This document shows, piece by piece, positions 46,455 to 58,234 of a stretch of DNA of 64,000 nt; position 1 is the stretch's first letter, and every line of letters begins with the position of its first letter. This DNA is from Bacillus sp. 2205SS5-2 (GTDB lineage Bacteria > Bacillota > Bacilli > Bacillales > Bacillaceae_K): positions 1 to 64,000 of the forward strand of contig NZ_JAYKTS010000022.1 in assembly GCF_037024155.1 (NCBI RefSeq), in the 5' to 3' direction. Made by a program: the position numbers and the translations under genes. The notes beneath the pieces are model-generated. The model was not told where the DNA came from. It saw nothing but the letters and a program-made list of their open reading frames with translations, and did no database searches.

Positions 46455-47208
46455 TTCCGACCACTTCCTTTGCCAATTCTAAATAGACTTCTGCACCTTT
46501 AGATTTCGCATCATAAATAATAATTGGCTCTCCATGACTTGGTGCTTCACTTAAGCGGACATTTCTAGGAATAATTGTTCGATAAACTTTGTCCTGAAAA
46601 TATTTTTTCACTTCTTCTATGACTTGAATTCCTAAGTTTGTTCTAGCATCGAGCATTGTTAATAAAACTCCATCGATCATTAAGTTTTTATTTAAATGCT
46701 TTTGCACAAGGCGGACAGTGCTTAACAATTGACTCAAGCCCTCTAGAGCGTAGTATTCACATTGAACAGGGATGATTACCGCATCTGACGCGGTTAGAGC
46801 ATTGATCGTTAAGAGGCCTAAAGAAGGTGGACAATCTATAATTATAAAATCATATTGATCTTTCACCGGTTCTAGTGCTCTCTTCAAGCGAACTTCTCTA
46901 GAAATAGTAGGGACCAATTCAATTTCCGCACCTGCAAGGGATATCGTTGCTGGAACGGTGTCTAGGTTCTCAACGGCTGTTGATAAAATAATATCTTTGA
47001 CTTTCGCATCATCAACAAGTACATCGTAAATACAGTTTGAGACGCCACCTTTTTCAATTCCTACACCACTTGTCGCATTTCCTTGCGGGTCGATATCAAC
47101 AAGTAAAACTTTTTTTCCAATATAGGCTAAACAAGCTCCTAAATTAACGGATGTTGTTGTTTTACCTACACCACCTTTTTGGTTGGCAATCGTAATTATT
47201 CTACCCAA
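46447..47208 (-). CDS. soj: Chromosome partitioning ATPase Soj (ParA)
   Basis: 253 residues from TTG 47208, matching B. subtilis Soj in length and N-terminus (GRIITIANQKGGVGKTTTSVNLG); a GTG at 47217 is also in frame. Deviant Walker A KGGVGKTT and IIDCPPSLG motif. Regulates DnaA and chromosome segregation together with Spo0J. Confidence 0.95.
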   Translation of the reverse strand: MGRIITIANQKGGVGKTTTSVNLGACLAYIGKKVLLVDIDPQGNATSGVGIEKGGVSNCIYDVLVDDAKVKDIILSTAVENLDTVPATISLAGAEIELVPTISREVRLKRALEPVKDQYDFIIIDCPPSLGLLTINALTASDAVIIPVQCEYYALEGLSQLLSTVRLVQKHLNKNLMIDGVLLTMLDARTNLGIQVIEEVKKYFQDKVYRTIIPRNVRLSEAPSHGEPIIIYDAKSKGAEVYLELAKEVVGNG

Positions 47209-47390
47209 GGAGTTCACCTACCTTTAGCTTCCTAGTAAAATTAAATTCATGTAATCTATTTTATCAAAGTTTATCATTATATTGCCGTTAAATTCAAAAA
47301 AAATACAATTTCCAATTATGGATACCTTTCGTCACTGAATAAACTCCTACGATCGAAAGGACTTTGGTGAAAAAAATTGGACACAAAGAA

Positions 47391-47434
47391 AAAATGAGAA
47401 GCTAAACACATGGCATTTGGCTTCTCACTTTTTC
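47391..47434 (-). terminator. Terminator after noc
   Basis: On the minus strand AAGTGAGAAGC pairs with GCTTCTCATTTT, 18 bases after the noc stop. Confidence 0.8.
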
Positions 47435-47450
47435 CATATATTCAACTGGT

Positions 47451-48323
47451 CTACTTTTTCTTAGGGATTTTTATTGTAATCTGATAAAAATCCTCATGCT
47501 CTTCTTCTTCAGACTTCAAGTTAATTCCACTATCTGACACCATTGAAAGGGATTGTCTTATTGTATTAACAGCAATTCTCATATCTTTGCTAAATGCTTT
47601 TCGACGTGGTTTTGGCTTTTTACCAGAACCTTCAAGAAGTCGAGTGACTCGCTCTTCAGTTTGTTTAACATTTAAGCCTCTATCAATAATCTCTGCGACG
47701 AGGGAAATTTGTTTTACAGGATTTTTTAAGGGAATAAGTGCTCTAGCATGTCTTTCGGTAATTTTCTTTTGTAGTAACGCTTCTTGGATTTCATCTGGCA
47801 ATTTCAATAAACGTAATTTGTTTGCTACAGTTGATTGTCCTTTCCCAAGTCTCTGCGCTAATGCTTCTTGTGTTAAATTATGAAGTTCTAATAATTTCCC
47901 ATACGCCATAGCTTCCTCAATAGGAGAGAGCTCTTCTCGCTGCAAATTTTCAATAAGCGCAACAGACGCTGTTTCAGTATCATTTAAATTTTTTATTATC
48001 GCGGGAACAGACTCCCAACCCAATGTTTGTACTGCTCTCCAGCGACGTTCACCTGCAATCAATTCAAAGTGATCTTTTTTATACTCTCGTACCACTATAG
48101 GTTGGATAATACCATGAGTGTGAATAGTTCTCGCTAACTCATCAATTTTATTGTTGTCAAAAACCGTTCTAGGTTGAAAACGATTTGGTACAATTTGAGT
48201 GATAGGAATTTTTTTAATTTCTTCCTTTTCTACACTTTCTACACTAACCTCGTTTTCTGATTCTATTGATAGTTCTTGGTCCTTATCTCCAAAACCAAAC
48301 AACCGAGAGAAAGGATGCTTCAT
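47451..48323 (-). CDS. noc: Nucleoid occlusion protein Noc
   Basis: 290 residues. ParB-like N-terminal domain ([17 protein letters not shown]), helix-turn-helix ([25 protein letters not shown]) and an N-terminal segment [15 protein letters not shown], the amphipathic membrane-binding helix typical of Noc. Blocks FtsZ assembly over the nucleoid. Lies between rsmG and soj as usual. Confidence 0.94.
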   Translation of the reverse strand: MKHPFSRLFGFGDKDQELSIESENEVSVESVEKEEIKKIPITQIVPNRFQPRTVFDNNKIDELARTIHTHGIIQPIVVREYKKDHFELIAGERRWRAVQTLGWESVPAIIKNLNDTETASVALIENLQREELSPIEEAMAYGKLLELHNLTQEALAQRLGKGQSTVANKLRLLKLPDEIQEALLQKKITERHARALIPLKNPVKQISLVAEIIDRGLNVKQTEERVTRLLEGSGKKPKPRRKAFSKDMRIAVNTIRQSLSMVSDSGINLKSEEEEHEDFYQITIKIPKKK

Positions 48324-48421
48324 TTTTCCTACACCACCTTTAGGAAACTCCCTTGTTAAATATTCTCTATCTTTTTTTTAGTTCCTTCTTTTATCATCGA
48401 CTTTTCTTTGCTATCTTTTTA

Positions 48422-48437
48422 TGTTTCACATGAAACA
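48422..48437. promoter_or_regulatory. parS-like site, one base changed
   Basis: TGTTTCACATGAAACA differs from parS only at the central G (A here). It lies at the rsmG stop, in the noc-rsmG spacer. Confidence 0.8.
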
Positions 48438-49154
48438 TTATTCTAATGGAAGCTTATTGGGGGTCCCTGGTTTACGGGGATATTTTTTTGGTGTTTCTTT
48501 TTCCTTTTTGATAATAAGAATGTGTCGATCACTATTTTCTTCTGGTAGTTGAAAAGAATGGATTTTTTCTACTTTTCCTCCTAGAAGAGAAATCGCTTTT
48601 TTTCCTATTTGTAATTCTTCTTCTGCTGCTGCACCTTTCATTGCTACAAAAGCACCTCCCACTTTAACAAGCGGTAAGCAAAGTTCGCTTAATACAGACA
48701 TACGTGCGACCGCACGGGCAGTCACCAAATCATACTTTTCACGATGATCAGGATTTCTACCAAAGAGTTCAGCTCGATCATGATAAAAGCTCGTATTTTC
48801 TAATTGAAGCTCTTTAGCTAAATGTTCTAAAAAGGAAATACGTTTATTGAGAGAATCCACAATTGATACATGTAAATTTGGAAAACAGATTTGCAATGGT
48901 ATGCTTGGAAAACCAGCCCCAGCCCCTACATCACAAATATGTAATTCACGCGTTAAATCCACGTAAAAGGAAGCTGAGATGGAATCAAAAAAATGTTTCA
49001 AATAGACTTCTTCCTTATCAGTAATGGCTGTCAAATTCATTTTATTATTCCACTCAACTAGGAGTTCATAGTATTTCTCAAACTGAGAAATCTGCTTAGC
49101 AGAAAGGGAAATCCCTTTCTCACTAAGACTCTCTTGAAATTGGCTAATATTCAT
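48438..49154 (-). CDS. rsmG: 16S rRNA (guanine527-N7)-methyltransferase RsmG
   Basis: 238 residues. SAM-binding motif [16 protein letters not shown], then [19 protein letters not shown], as in GidB/RsmG. Methylates G527 of 16S rRNA; loss gives low-level streptomycin resistance in other bacteria. Follows mnmG by 18 bases. Confidence 0.96.
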   Translation of the reverse strand: MNISQFQESLSEKGISLSAKQISQFEKYYELLVEWNNKMNLTAITDKEEVYLKHFFDSISASFYVDLTRELHICDVGAGAGFPSIPLQICFPNLHVSIVDSLNKRISFLEHLAKELQLENTSFYHDRAELFGRNPDHREKYDLVTARAVARMSVLSELCLPLVKVGGAFVAMKGAAAEEELQIGKKAISLLGGKVEKIHSFQLPEENSDRHILIIKKEKETPKKYPRKPGTPNKLPLE

Positions 49155-49172
49155 TTTTTCAACCCTTCCAGC

Positions 49173-51068
49173 TTATTTATCAGATGATACACGTGCAATT
49201 TTTCCTTGTTCGATGTATACAAGTAAAATAGAAACATCTGCTGGGTTTACGCCCGCGATTCGAGATGCTTGTGCAATTGAAAGTGGACGAACTTCTTGTA
49301 ATTTTTGGCGAGCCTCTGAAGCTAAACCATTAATTACCGAATAATCCATATTTTCCGGGATTTTCTTAGATTCCATTTTTTTCATACGATCTACTTGTTG
49401 CAGTGACTTTTCAATATAACCTTCGTATTTCACTTGTATTTCTACCTGCTCCGTCACTTCATCGGAAAGCATTTTATCCGCAGGAGCTAATTCGTGAATA
49501 TGAGAATAGTTCATCTCAGGCCGCTTCAATAAATCGGCTGCTCTAATTCCGTCTTTCAATTCACTACCGCCAGCTTCACGAATTAACTGTTGAGTTTGTT
49601 CATTTGGTTTCAATATAATCGTTTTAAGTCGAGCTTTTTCTTGCTCAATTTGTTTCTTCTTTTCAACAAAACGATTATAGCGATCTTCTGAGATCATCCC
49701 AATCTTTCGTCCGATTTCTGTTAAACGTAAATCGGCATTGTCATGACGGAGCAATAAACGGTATTCGGCACGAGATGTTAGTAAACGATAGGGTTCATTC
49801 GTTCCTTTTGTTACCAAATCATCAATTAATACACCAATATAAGCATCTGAGCGACTCAAAATCAATTCCTCTTGATTTAGCGCTTTTCTACCAGCATTAA
49901 TTCCCGCAATGATACCTTGACCCGCTGCTTCTTCATATCCAGAGGTTCCGTTAATCTGTCCTGCTGTATATAAGCCTCTCACTTTTTTCGTTTCTAGCGT
50001 TGGCCATAACTGAGTAGGAACAATCGCATCGTACTCTATTGCATAACCTGCTCTCATCATTTGAACATTCTCTAACCCTGGAATCGTTTTTAATATGCTT
50101 TGTTGAACATCTTCTGGAAGACTAGTCGATAGTCCTTGTACATATACTTCCTGTGTGTGTCTGCCTTCAGGTTCTAAGAAAATTTGATGACGTGGCTTAT
50201 CATTAAAACGAACTACTTTATCTTCAATGGAAGGACAGTACCGAGGACCTGTTCCTTTTATCATCCCAGAATACATGGGAGATCGGTGCAAGTTATTATC
50301 AATTAATTGATGTGTTTCTTCATTTGTATAGGTTAGCCAACATGGTAATTGGTCGGTAATATACTTTGTTGTCTCGTAGCTAAATGCACGAGGTACATCG
50401 TCCCCAGGCTGAATTTCTGTTTTGCTATAATCAATGGATGAGCTATTAACACGAGGGGGAGTCCCAGTTTTAAATCGAACTAGATCAAATCCTAGCTCTT
50501 CTAGGTGCTCTGATAATTTAATGGAAGGCTGTTGATTATTAGGACCACTTGAATATTTCAGTTCTCCTAAAATAATTTCCCCTCTTAAGAAAGTACCCGT
50601 GGTAATTACCACAGATTTTGCTCGATATACCGCTCCTGTCTGTGTTACGACACCGCTGCATTGATCGTCTTCTACCAATAAATGCTCAACCATTCCTTGA
50701 ATAAGTGTTAAATTCTTCTCGTTCTCAAGTGTTTTTTTCATTTCATGTTGATAAGCAAACTTATCTGCTTGAGCACGTAATGCACGAACTGCTGGACCTT
50801 TTCCAGTGTTGAGCATTCTCATTTGAACATGAGTTTTATCGATATTTTTACCCATTTCTCCACCCAAGGCATCAAGCTCTCGAACGACAATTCCTTTTGC
50901 AGGTCCCCCTACTGATGGATTACATGGCATAAAGGCAACCATGTCTAAATTAATGGTAATCATCAATGTTTTAGCGCCTACTCTAGCAGCACCTAAACCA
51001 GCTTCAACACCAGCATGCCCAGCTCCGATCACAATAACATCATAATTACCAGCTTCATATTGATGCAT
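49173..51068 (-). CDS. mnmG: tRNA uridine-34 modification enzyme MnmG (GidA)
   Basis: 631 residues. FAD-binding [35 protein letters not shown], and the C-terminal helical domain. With MnmE it makes the (carboxymethyl)aminomethyl group at U34 of several tRNAs. GGAGGATGAACT precedes the ATG. Confidence 0.97.
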   Translation of the reverse strand: MHQYEAGNYDVIVIGAGHAGVEAGLGAARVGAKTLMITINLDMVAFMPCNPSVGGPAKGIVVRELDALGGEMGKNIDKTHVQMRMLNTGKGPAVRALRAQADKFAYQHEMKKTLENEKNLTLIQGMVEHLLVEDDQCSGVVTQTGAVYRAKSVVITTGTFLRGEIILGELKYSSGPNNQQPSIKLSEHLEELGFDLVRFKTGTPPRVNSSSIDYSKTEIQPGDDVPRAFSYETTKYITDQLPCWLTYTNEETHQLIDNNLHRSPMYSGMIKGTGPRYCPSIEDKVVRFNDKPRHQIFLEPEGRHTQEVYVQGLSTSLPEDVQQSILKTIPGLENVQMMRAGYAIEYDAIVPTQLWPTLETKKVRGLYTAGQINGTSGYEEAAGQGIIAGINAGRKALNQEELILSRSDAYIGVLIDDLVTKGTNEPYRLLTSRAEYRLLLRHDNADLRLTEIGRKIGMISEDRYNRFVEKKKQIEQEKARLKTIILKPNEQTQQLIREAGGSELKDGIRAADLLKRPEMNYSHIHELAPADKMLSDEVTEQVEIQVKYEGYIEKSLQQVDRMKKMESKKIPENMDYSVINGLASEARQKLQEVRPLSIAQASRIAGVNPADVSILLVYIEQGKIARVSSDK

Positions 51069-51264
51069 AGTTCATCCTCCTTTTACCTGATTCCGTTGTT
51101 TATTCATGTTTGTATATTGAATTAATAACAATCCAATTTCGATTTGTTTTAGATTTTTCATTTAGCGGAGGCATCCGCATCACAAGAAAAAGATCGCATT
51201 TTCTATAAAACTAGAACCGACATCAGATGGGAAGGGTGCACCTCTGTTTATAGTCGTAGATCTC

Positions 51265-51515
51265 GAACCCGCTTTTCTTTGTCTAGCTATTGTGGCTTGG
51301 GGCTCGGGACAATTGCCACAGCCCGCCGGAAATCTAGATTTCCGGCGGGCTGCGTCATTTGCCTGACGCCCCTGAGCAGCCACTTCCGCTTTTCTTTGTC
51401 CAGCTTCGGTGGCTAGGGACTCGGGCATTTGTCAGCACTCTTCGTGAATCAGGCTTCACTTCGTGTTCTGACAGATGCCTGCCGTCCCTGAGCAGCCACT
51501 TCCGCTTTTCTTATT
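51265..51515 (-). repeat. GC-rich palindromic repeat, two units in tandem
   Basis: Two units, each ending GCAGCCACTTCCGCTTTTCT. The first contains a perfect 30-bp palindrome at 51321-51350 centred on CTAG. The upstream spacer 51069-51264 has nothing else recognised. Confidence 0.85.
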
Positions 51516-52896
51516 TCCCGAGGCAGAATTGGGAGAATAGTTGGTCGATTAGGCTCTCGTGAACACTTTCCCCTATTATTTCTCCTAGTAGTTCCCAAGT
51601 TCTAGTTAAATCAATTTGTGCAATATCGATTGGGGTTCCCATTTCCACTCCGGTAATGGCCTCTTCAATTGATTGGTTAGCTTGATGAAGAAGAGCTATA
51701 TGTCGACTATTAGAGACATAGGTCAAATCGCTTGATTCCAGTGCACCTTCAAAAAATAATGCTGCTATACTTTCTTCTAATTCATCCACTCCTGAATCTT
51801 CTAGTAATGACGTGGTGATGAGCTTATGTTGATGAGCAAGCTTCTGAACTTGGTTTAAATCGATTCTTTGGTCTAAATCTGTTTTGTTTACAATTACGAT
51901 TACATCCATACCTTCAACTGCTTGAAAAATCTTTTCATCTTCAATAGTTAATTCATCGGAGTAATTTAGTACCAATAATATTAAATCTGCTTCCTTGAGA
52001 ACTTGTCTTGAACGTTCAACACCTATTCTTTCGACAATATCCTCGGTTTCCCGAATACCCGCAGTATCGACTAAACGAAGGGGAACACCTCGTACATTCA
52101 CATACTCCTCTATTACATCTCGAGTGGTACCAGGGATATCAGTGACAATTGCTTTATTTTCTTGAACTAGACTATTCAATAGAGAAGACTTCCCGACATT
52201 TGGTCGTCCTATAATCACAGTAGAAAGTCCTTCCCTTAAAATCTTTCCTTGTTCCGATGTTTGAAGTAATTTCTCAATTTCTGCTCTAATGGAACGTGAT
52301 TTTTCCAAAAGAATACTATGCGTCATTTCTTCAACGTCATCATATTCTGGATAATCAATATTCACCTCAACATGAGCAAGAGTTTCAAGGATTTCTTGTC
52401 GAAGTCTTTGAATAAGTCTTGAAAGACGACCCTCCATTTGATTGATCGCCACGTTCATTGCTCGATCCGTTTTAGCCCGAATTAAATCCATGACCGCCTC
52501 TGCTTGTGACAAGTCAATTCGTCCATTTAAAAAGGCTCTCTTTGTAAATTCTCCTGGCTCTGCTAATCTTGCTCCATTTGTAAGTATTACTCTTAACACA
52601 CGATTAACAGATACTAATCCCCCGTGACAGTTAATTTCAATAACATCTTCTCTAGTAAACGTCTTAGGTCCTCTCATAATTGAAACCATTACTTCTTCAA
52701 TTATAGAGTCTTCTTTTGGATCGATGATATGACCATAATGAATGGTGTGTGTAGAAAGAGAAGATAGCTTTTTCCCATTAGGTTTACGGAAAATTTTATC
52801 GGCAATTGAAAATGCCTCGTCTCCACTTAAGCGAACAATCGCAATTGCCCCTTCTCCCATTGGAGTCGAAATTGCAGCAATCGTATCAAATTCCAT
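51511..52896 (-). CDS. mnmE: tRNA modification GTPase MnmE (TrmE)
   Basis: 461 residues. N-terminal folate-binding domain, helical domain, and an inserted G domain with [20 protein letters not shown] and DTAGIR; the C-terminal FCLGK motif carries the conserved Cys. Partner of MnmG, coded just downstream. The last codons enter the GC-rich repeat edge. Confidence 0.97.
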   Translation of the reverse strand: MEFDTIAAISTPMGEGAIAIVRLSGDEAFSIADKIFRKPNGKKLSSLSTHTIHYGHIIDPKEDSIIEEVMVSIMRGPKTFTREDVIEINCHGGLVSVNRVLRVILTNGARLAEPGEFTKRAFLNGRIDLSQAEAVMDLIRAKTDRAMNVAINQMEGRLSRLIQRLRQEILETLAHVEVNIDYPEYDDVEEMTHSILLEKSRSIRAEIEKLLQTSEQGKILREGLSTVIIGRPNVGKSSLLNSLVQENKAIVTDIPGTTRDVIEEYVNVRGVPLRLVDTAGIRETEDIVERIGVERSRQVLKEADLILLVLNYSDELTIEDEKIFQAVEGMDVIVIVNKTDLDQRIDLNQVQKLAHQHKLITTSLLEDSGVDELEESIAALFFEGALESSDLTYVSNSRHIALLHQANQSIEEAITGVEMGTPIDIAQIDLTRTWELLGEIIGESVHESLIDQLFSQFCLGK

Positions 52897-53201
52897 GTTT
52901 GTTCACCTCTTTCAGATTTTTACTATATATAAATCAATTGAATCATCATATTTTCCCAAAACATTAGAATAACACACTCCATATAGTGCGTATAGTTAAG
53001 TGAGATTTGTCCACAATCCCTCTTTTTGCTCCTTATATTCTAACTTATCCACATGTGAATAACAATAAAACTCCACCTTCAAGGTTTCTACCAATCATTT
53101 CACTTTTTCATTAGAAGAAAATGTGAGGGCTCTGGAGCTATATACTAAAACCAGCTTACAATTGAAAAGATACTACTTTTAATAAATGTTTCTTTTGGTA
53201 T

Positions 53202-53362
53202 GGCTCTTTTCGTATACATTGTGGCTAAATCACCTGATTTTTGATTAAATCGCCCATTTCATTGTTGTTTCCATCAAAAATAGACGAAATGATGCCCGAA
53301 ACAAAGCTATATCACCGTTTATAGACTGGTGCAAAAAGCAACAAACTTTGCGAAAACAGCCT
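53202..53362 (+). repeat. MITE-like repeat copy, full length
   Basis: GGCTCTTTTCGTATACATTG to AACTTTGCGAAAACAGCCT; the best match to the family consensus, with AAATAGACGAAATGATGCCC and AAAGCTATATCACCG inside. The rest of 52897-53427 has only AT-rich spacer with a TTATCCACA at about 53044. Confidence 0.88.
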
Positions 53363-53388
53363 AATGTGTAAAATAAATTATAGATATG

Positions 53389-53429
53389 AAAAGAGCCTTT
53401 AAGTTTATATAAACTTAAAGGCTCTTTTC
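53389..53429 (-). terminator. Terminator after jag
   Basis: A perfect inverted repeat with arms of about 20 bases, GAAAAGAGCCTTTAAGTTTA and its complement, overlapping the jag stop. Confidence 0.92.
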
Positions 53430-54048
53430 ATTTATTTGGAGCAATTACAATGTACCGATTCGGTTCATTTCCTTCAGAGTATGTTCTCACATTCTCTATC
53501 TTTGAAAGAGCTGCGTGAATAATCTTCCTTTCATATGAAGGCATTGGCTCCAATTTAACAATTTTCTTAGTGGCTAATGACTTTTGAGCTAAGCGCCCAG
53601 CCAATTGATAAAGTGTTTCTTTTCTTCTCTCTCGATACTTCTCTGCATCAACGATAACTGTTACGTATTGTTCACTAGCCTGATTAGCGACAAGTTGAGC
53701 TAAATACTGAAGAGCATTTAAAGTTTGACCTCGTTTTCCAATAATCAGGGCCAGTTTCTCTCCAGACAATTGAAAATAATATGTTTTTCCATCTTGAATA
53801 ACATTTATGTCCGGAAAAACCCCAATTTTATTGGTTACATCTAGTAAATACTCTGTTACATCTTCTATTACACTTTGTTTCTTCTTTACTAATACAGTTG
53901 CAGGCTTTCCACCAAAAAGGCCGAGTATCGCTTTTTTCCCCTGATCGATAATCGATATATCTGCTTGATCTTCTGTGATGTGTAACTGGGCTAAAGCTGA
54001 CGCTACCGCCTGGTGAACAGACTGTCCAGTAGCCGTTACTTGTTTCAC
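53428..54048 (-). CDS. jag: RNA-binding protein Jag (KhpB)
   Basis: 206 residues. Jag N-terminal domain, a KH domain with [17 protein letters not shown], and an R3H domain near the C-terminus ([10 protein letters not shown]). Binds RNA and is tied to cell elongation and sporulation regulation. Start GTG overlaps the yidC stop (GTGA). Confidence 0.95.
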   Translation of the reverse strand: MKQVTATGQSVHQAVASALAQLHITEDQADISIIDQGKKAILGLFGGKPATVLVKKKQSVIEDVTEYLLDVTNKIGVFPDINVIQDGKTYYFQLSGEKLALIIGKRGQTLNALQYLAQLVANQASEQYVTVIVDAEKYRERRKETLYQLAGRLAQKSLATKKIVKLEPMPSYERKIIHAALSKIENVRTYSEGNEPNRYIVIAPNK

Positions 54049-54824
54049 TTTTTCGTACCTCCCGATGAACTAACTTCCGCTTTTCCTCGTAGTTCAGGAC
54101 CTTTAATAAAATAAGTAGAAACAATCATAAAAATATTTCCTACAACCCAATATAGGGATAGCGCTGCAGGGAAATTAATAGCAAATATAATAATCATAAT
54201 GGGCATAATCCAAATCATCATGGCCATTTGTGGATTTTGATTCATCGTTCCTGCACTCATCATCTTTTGTTGAATGAACGTCGTCAGACCTGCCACTAAA
54301 GGTAAAATGTAGAATGGATCTGCTTGTCCTAAATCAAACCATAGGAAGCTGTCTTCAGCAATTTTTTCTGTACGGACAATCGCATGATAAAACCCAATTA
54401 AAATTGGCATTTGGATAATCAGCGGAAAACATCCGGCTAGAGGATTGACACCATGTTTTGAGAATAATGCCATCGTCTCTTGTTGTAGTTTCTGTTGAGT
54501 TTGGGCATCTTTAGAACTATATTTTTCACGAAGCTTTTTCATTTCAGGATTTAGACCTTGCATTGCCTTAGCATTTTTCGTTTGTTTGACCATTAACGGT
54601 AAAATTACTAAGCGAATTATAATAGTTACTACGACAATTGCCCATCCATAACTTCCACCAAAGATGTCAGCAAATGTTGTAATTAGCCAAGATAGTGGAT
54701 AAACGAAATATTCATTCCATACTCCTTCACTTTCAGGCGTAATCGGCTGGTTGTATTCAGTACAACCTGCTAAAAGTGTCATTACACCTATCAGTACTAT
54801 CAAGGTTAATAATTTCTTTTTCAC
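54045..54824 (-). CDS. spoIIIJ: Membrane protein insertase YidC1 (SpoIIIJ)
   Basis: 259 residues. Lipoprotein signal ending LLAGC, then five membrane helices with [20 protein letters not shown] (carrying the hydrophilic-groove Arg), [17 protein letters not shown] and [16 protein letters not shown]. Inserts membrane proteins, and in B. subtilis is needed for forespore sigma-G activity. 54825-55109 upstream holds no recognised feature. Confidence 0.95.
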   Translation of the reverse strand: MKKKLLTLIVLIGVMTLLAGCTEYNQPITPESEGVWNEYFVYPLSWLITTFADIFGGSYGWAIVVVTIIIRLVILPLMVKQTKNAKAMQGLNPEMKKLREKYSSKDAQTQQKLQQETMALFSKHGVNPLAGCFPLIIQMPILIGFYHAIVRTEKIAEDSFLWFDLGQADPFYILPLVAGLTTFIQQKMMSAGTMNQNPQMAMMIWIMPIMIIIFAINFPAALSLYWVVGNIFMIVSTYFIKGPELRGKAEVSSSGGTKK

Positions 54825-55109
54825 CTTGAATTTCCTCCCTACTCTTCCAATTTACCTATTAATATGTAGCGTTTAATTTACAAAAAAAATGAAACGCTAA
54901 TCCATAATATTGTACCATTTCTAACGAGAAAAAAGCTGAAATATTTTCTTTTAACTATTTTAGTGAAGAATCTTACTTTTCACGACAACATATTTGCTGC
55001 AAGAAAATAAATTCCAGGGCATCTTTTCACATTTTTTTGATAAAATCCCTACCAAAAAAAAGATTCCTAAAACGATTAAATTCAATAACTACAATATATA
55101 TAAAGAGCC

Positions 55110-55481
55110 TCACTTAAAAGTTTTGGTATAACCAATCTTTTTTCTTTTCAAAACTTTGGCACGAGATAAAACATGATTTAAGCTTTTTTTGGTTTCATGA
55201 AAATTCATATTGGCCGCCGGTTTTCTGGCGATAATAATATAGTCGTTTCCTTTTACAACCTCATCCTTAAGCTCTAAAAACACTTGACGGATATATCGTT
55301 TAATCTGATTTCTTGTGACTGCCTTGCCTACTTTTTTACTAACAGATAGCCCTACCCGAAAAACTTCTTGATCTTTCTTCGGTAAAACATAAACGACATA
55401 CTGGCGGTTTGCAAAGGATGTCCCTTTATTAAATACTTCTTGGAACTCTTTATTCTTCTTCAATCTAAGTTCTTTTTTCAA
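55110..55481 (-). CDS. rnpA: Ribonuclease P protein component
   Basis: 123 residues, [20 protein letters not shown] at the N-terminus and the RNR-type motif [17 protein letters not shown]. Cofactor of the RNase P RNA in tRNA 5' processing. Start TTG with CAGGTGGG upstream. Confidence 0.96.
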   Translation of the reverse strand: MKKELRLKKNKEFQEVFNKGTSFANRQYVVYVLPKKDQEVFRVGLSVSKKVGKAVTRNQIKRYIRQVFLELKDEVVKGNDYIIIARKPAANMNFHETKKSLNHVLSRAKVLKRKKIGYTKTFK

Positions 55482-55649
55482 TTTAAACCCACCTGTACTA
55501 TGCGTATTATCCTGTTCAAACTAAGAAAAAACCTCTAGCTCCACTATTGCCATAACAAAAGGAAATTAAAACTAAGTATGAACTTCATTTGTTTAACTAA
55601 CCAAAAGTGAAAGGTTTCCCCCTCACTTCTAGAAGTTTCACTATATGAG

Positions 55650-55678
55650 AAAAAAGACCACTGAGCAAATCAGTGGCC
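55650..55678 (-). terminator. Terminator/attenuator between rpmH and rnpA
   Basis: On the minus strand GGCCACTGA pairs with TCAGTGGTC across TTTGC, followed by TTTTTT. Confidence 0.85.
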
Positions 55679-55812
55679 TAGGCAGACAATACTTTTCTTC
55701 CTTTAAGACGACGAGCAGCAAGTACTCTACGTCCGTTTTTCGTGCTCATGCGTGCACGGAAACCGTGTACTTTGCTTCTTTTACGTTTATTTGGTTGAAA
55801 CGTTCTTTTCAT
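55678..55812 (-). CDS. rpmH: 50S ribosomal protein L34
   Basis: 44 residues, start ATG 55812 with GGGAGGTG upstream: [20 protein letters not shown] then the basic [20 protein letters not shown] core. The open frame extends upstream to 56007 but that part is not conserved and lies in the origin region. Divergent from dnaA across oriC. Confidence 0.97.
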   Translation of the reverse strand: MKRTFQPNKRKRSKVHGFRARMSTKNGRRVLAARRLKGRKVLSA

Positions 55813-55937
55813 GTATGACACCTCCCTGAGGATTAAAATAAATTCAGTGATAGACAGTCTTTCTAAGTATATAGAAGGATGCCCGGAAATGTCAATAGCT
55901 ACCCAAATTCTTTTTCGTTTTTTAATTATTCCGCTCC

Positions 55938-56212
55938 TGTGGATAAAAAAATCACTTCTGTGAATATATCCACAGCACATACTGACAACTTTTTCACAAC
56001 CTAACAAGCTGTGGAAAAGTTTTTATTCACAGACTTTCAAAATGTGGATAAAAGAGAAAAACCATTGCAACAAGTAGCTTATTCTGATATGATTATTGTG
56101 TTTTCACTCTGAATAACCTTTTACTTGTATATGTGTTATCCACAAATTGTGGATATGCTGTGGATAACAAATTAACAGGCCGTGTAGAAGTTTGTCCACA
56201 TGCAGTGGATAT
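55938..56212. other. oriC, upstream DnaA-box cluster (incA/B-like)
   Basis: DnaA boxes at 55938-55946, 56043-56051, 56136-56144 and 56159-56167 (all TTATCCACA or complement), with near-matches at 55966, 56010, 56023, 56148, 56192 and 56204. 55813-56678 otherwise contains the rpmH and dnaA promoters and no gene. Confidence 0.9.
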
Positions 56213-56678
56213 TGTCAAAAAACAAAATCTTTCCTTATTATATGTTTTTCCACATACAAAACACTGTATTTTTATAAAATTTACCCACTTTCTTTATTAT
56301 GTCTGCCTCTACAAAATATATACAGAAAAATTCAGGGAATTTTAGATACGAAATAAACAGCAATTAATGTACCCCTCATTGCTTTTGATTTCACTATTAA
56401 TACTTTAACTGAGATCTATTGTCTTACTATGACAAAATTCAAGTAGAATTCACCGTTTGGGATGAGCTTAAACAAATCCAGCATCATTAGTAAGTGAACT
56501 TGCACCTTTACTAACCACTCAGTTAATTGATAAAAGGGTTCGTGACATTTCCATAAGAAGATTTAGCCATTCTCTAGGATACAACACTCTGCACAGGGAA
56601 TGATAAAACTGAGTAAATCCTCACGATTTCAACCTTATAGAGAGAGAATAGAAATACAATGGTAAAGGAGGGAGCGTA

Positions 56679-58025
56679 TTGGAGAATATTGCTGGCCTTT
56701 GGGACAAAGCACTATCAGAAATTGAAAAAAAAATTAGCAAACCTAGCTTCGATACATGGTTAAAATCAACTAAAGCACATACTTTGCAAGGAGATACCTT
56801 AGTTATTACTGCTCCTAATGAATTTGCTAGAGATTGGTTGGAAGGTCGGTATTCACAACTGATTGCTGGTGTTATTTATGAAATTATTGGTGAAGAATTA
56901 AGCATAAAGTTTATCATCCCTCAAAATCAGGAACCTGAGGAATTTGATATTCCGCTACCACCAAAAAAGACTGGTAAAAATGGCGAGACACATGATCTAT
57001 TGCAAAATATGCTTAATTCGAAATATACCTTTGATACATTTGTTATTGGTTCTGGCAACCGTTTTGCCCACGCAGCAAGTTTAGCTGTAGCTGAAGCTCC
57101 TGCAAAAGCTTATAATCCTTTATTCATTTATGGTGGAGTTGGGTTAGGAAAAACTCACTTAATGCATGCCATTGGTCACTATGTTCTTGAACAAAACCCC
57201 TCTGCTAAAGTCGTTTACCTCTCTTCAGAGAAATTCACGAATGAATTCATTAATTCAATTCGCGATAACAAAGCAGTGGATTTTCGCAATAAATATAGAA
57301 GTGTCGATGTCCTTTTAATTGACGATATTCAATTTTTAGCTGGAAAAGAACAAACACAAGAAGAGTTTTTCCATACATTTAATACTTTGCATGAAGAAAG
57401 CAAGCAAATTGTTATCTCGAGTGATCGTCCTCCAAAGGAAATCCCGACTCTTGAGGACCGGTTAAGATCTCGATTCGAGTGGGGCTTAATTACGGATATT
57501 ACCCCACCTGATTTAGAGACAAGAATTGCTATTTTACGTAAAAAAGCCAAAGCTGAGGGACTTGATATCCCCAATGAAGCCATGCTTTATATTGCAAATC
57601 AAATTGACTCTAATATTCGTGAATTAGAGGGTGCACTTATTCGAGTTGTTGCTTATTCATCCTTGATAAATAAAGATATTAATGCAGATTTAGCTGCAGA
57701 AGCTCTAAAAAATATTATTCCAAGTTCTAAGCCTAAGGTTATTACAATCGCGGAAATTCAACGTGTTGTTGGTGAGTATTTTAATATAAGACTAGAAGAT
57801 TTTAAAGCAAAAAAACGAACAAAATCCGTTGCCTACCCTCGTCAAATTGCTATGTATTTGTCTAGAGAGCTTACTGACTTTTCTTTGCCAAAAATCGGTG
57901 AAGAATTTGGTGGCCGCGATCATACGACAGTCATTCATGCTCATGAAAAAATTTCTAGGCTGCTGGATTCTGACCCTCAGTTTCAACAACAGCTAAAAGA
58001 AATTCATACTACCTTAAAGGGCTAA
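56679..58025 (+). CDS. dnaA: Chromosomal replication initiator DnaA
   Basis: 448 residues, start TTG with AAAGGAGGGAG upstream. Domain I, variable linker, AAA+ domain with [16 protein letters not shown] and [13 protein letters not shown], and domain IV with the DnaA signature [15 protein letters not shown]. Flanked by DnaA-box clusters on both sides, which also allow autoregulation. Confidence 0.98.
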   Translation: MENIAGLWDKALSEIEKKISKPSFDTWLKSTKAHTLQGDTLVITAPNEFARDWLEGRYSQLIAGVIYEIIGEELSIKFIIPQNQEPEEFDIPLPPKKTGKNGETHDLLQNMLNSKYTFDTFVIGSGNRFAHAASLAVAEAPAKAYNPLFIYGGVGLGKTHLMHAIGHYVLEQNPSAKVVYLSSEKFTNEFINSIRDNKAVDFRNKYRSVDVLLIDDIQFLAGKEQTQEEFFHTFNTLHEESKQIVISSDRPPKEIPTLEDRLRSRFEWGLITDITPPDLETRIAILRKKAKAEGLDIPNEAMLYIANQIDSNIRELEGALIRVVAYSSLINKDINADLAAEALKNIIPSSKPKVITIAEIQRVVGEYFNIRLEDFKAKKRTKSVAYPRQIAMYLSRELTDFSLPKIGEEFGGRDHTTVIHAHEKISRLLDSDPQFQQQLKEIHTTLKG

Positions 58026-58052
58026 AAATATTATCCCCGGTAATACGGTGTG

Positions 58053-58175
58053 CTGTGTATAACTTGACACTACTTAAGCACAGTCTGTCCACATGTGGAT
58101 AGGCTGTCTTTTCGCTCATAAATTAGGGTTATCCACATACTAACAGTCCCTATTACTATTACTACTATTTTTTTA
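58053..58175. other. oriC, downstream part with DnaA boxes, trios and unwinding element
   Basis: DnaA boxes at 58053-58061, 58085-58093, 58094-58102 and 58129-58137, then CTATTACTATTACTACTATT (DnaA-trio repeats) and the AT-rich TTTTTAAAAGATATTAATAT: the basal unwinding layout described for B. subtilis. Confidence 0.9.
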
Positions 58176-58234
58176 AAAGATATTAATATATGCTTTGCGT
58201 TTAAAAGTTATGCATTCGATCGGAGGAATTATTG

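Noticed and set aside
55813-56007. N-terminal extension of L34
   Set aside because: Not conserved in L34; ATG 55812 has a good ribosome-binding site and gives the usual 44 residues.
56133-56345. Possible 70-residue gene in oriC
   Set aside because: The frame is made of DnaA boxes and AT-rich spacer, with no Shine-Dalgarno sequence and no protein-like pattern.
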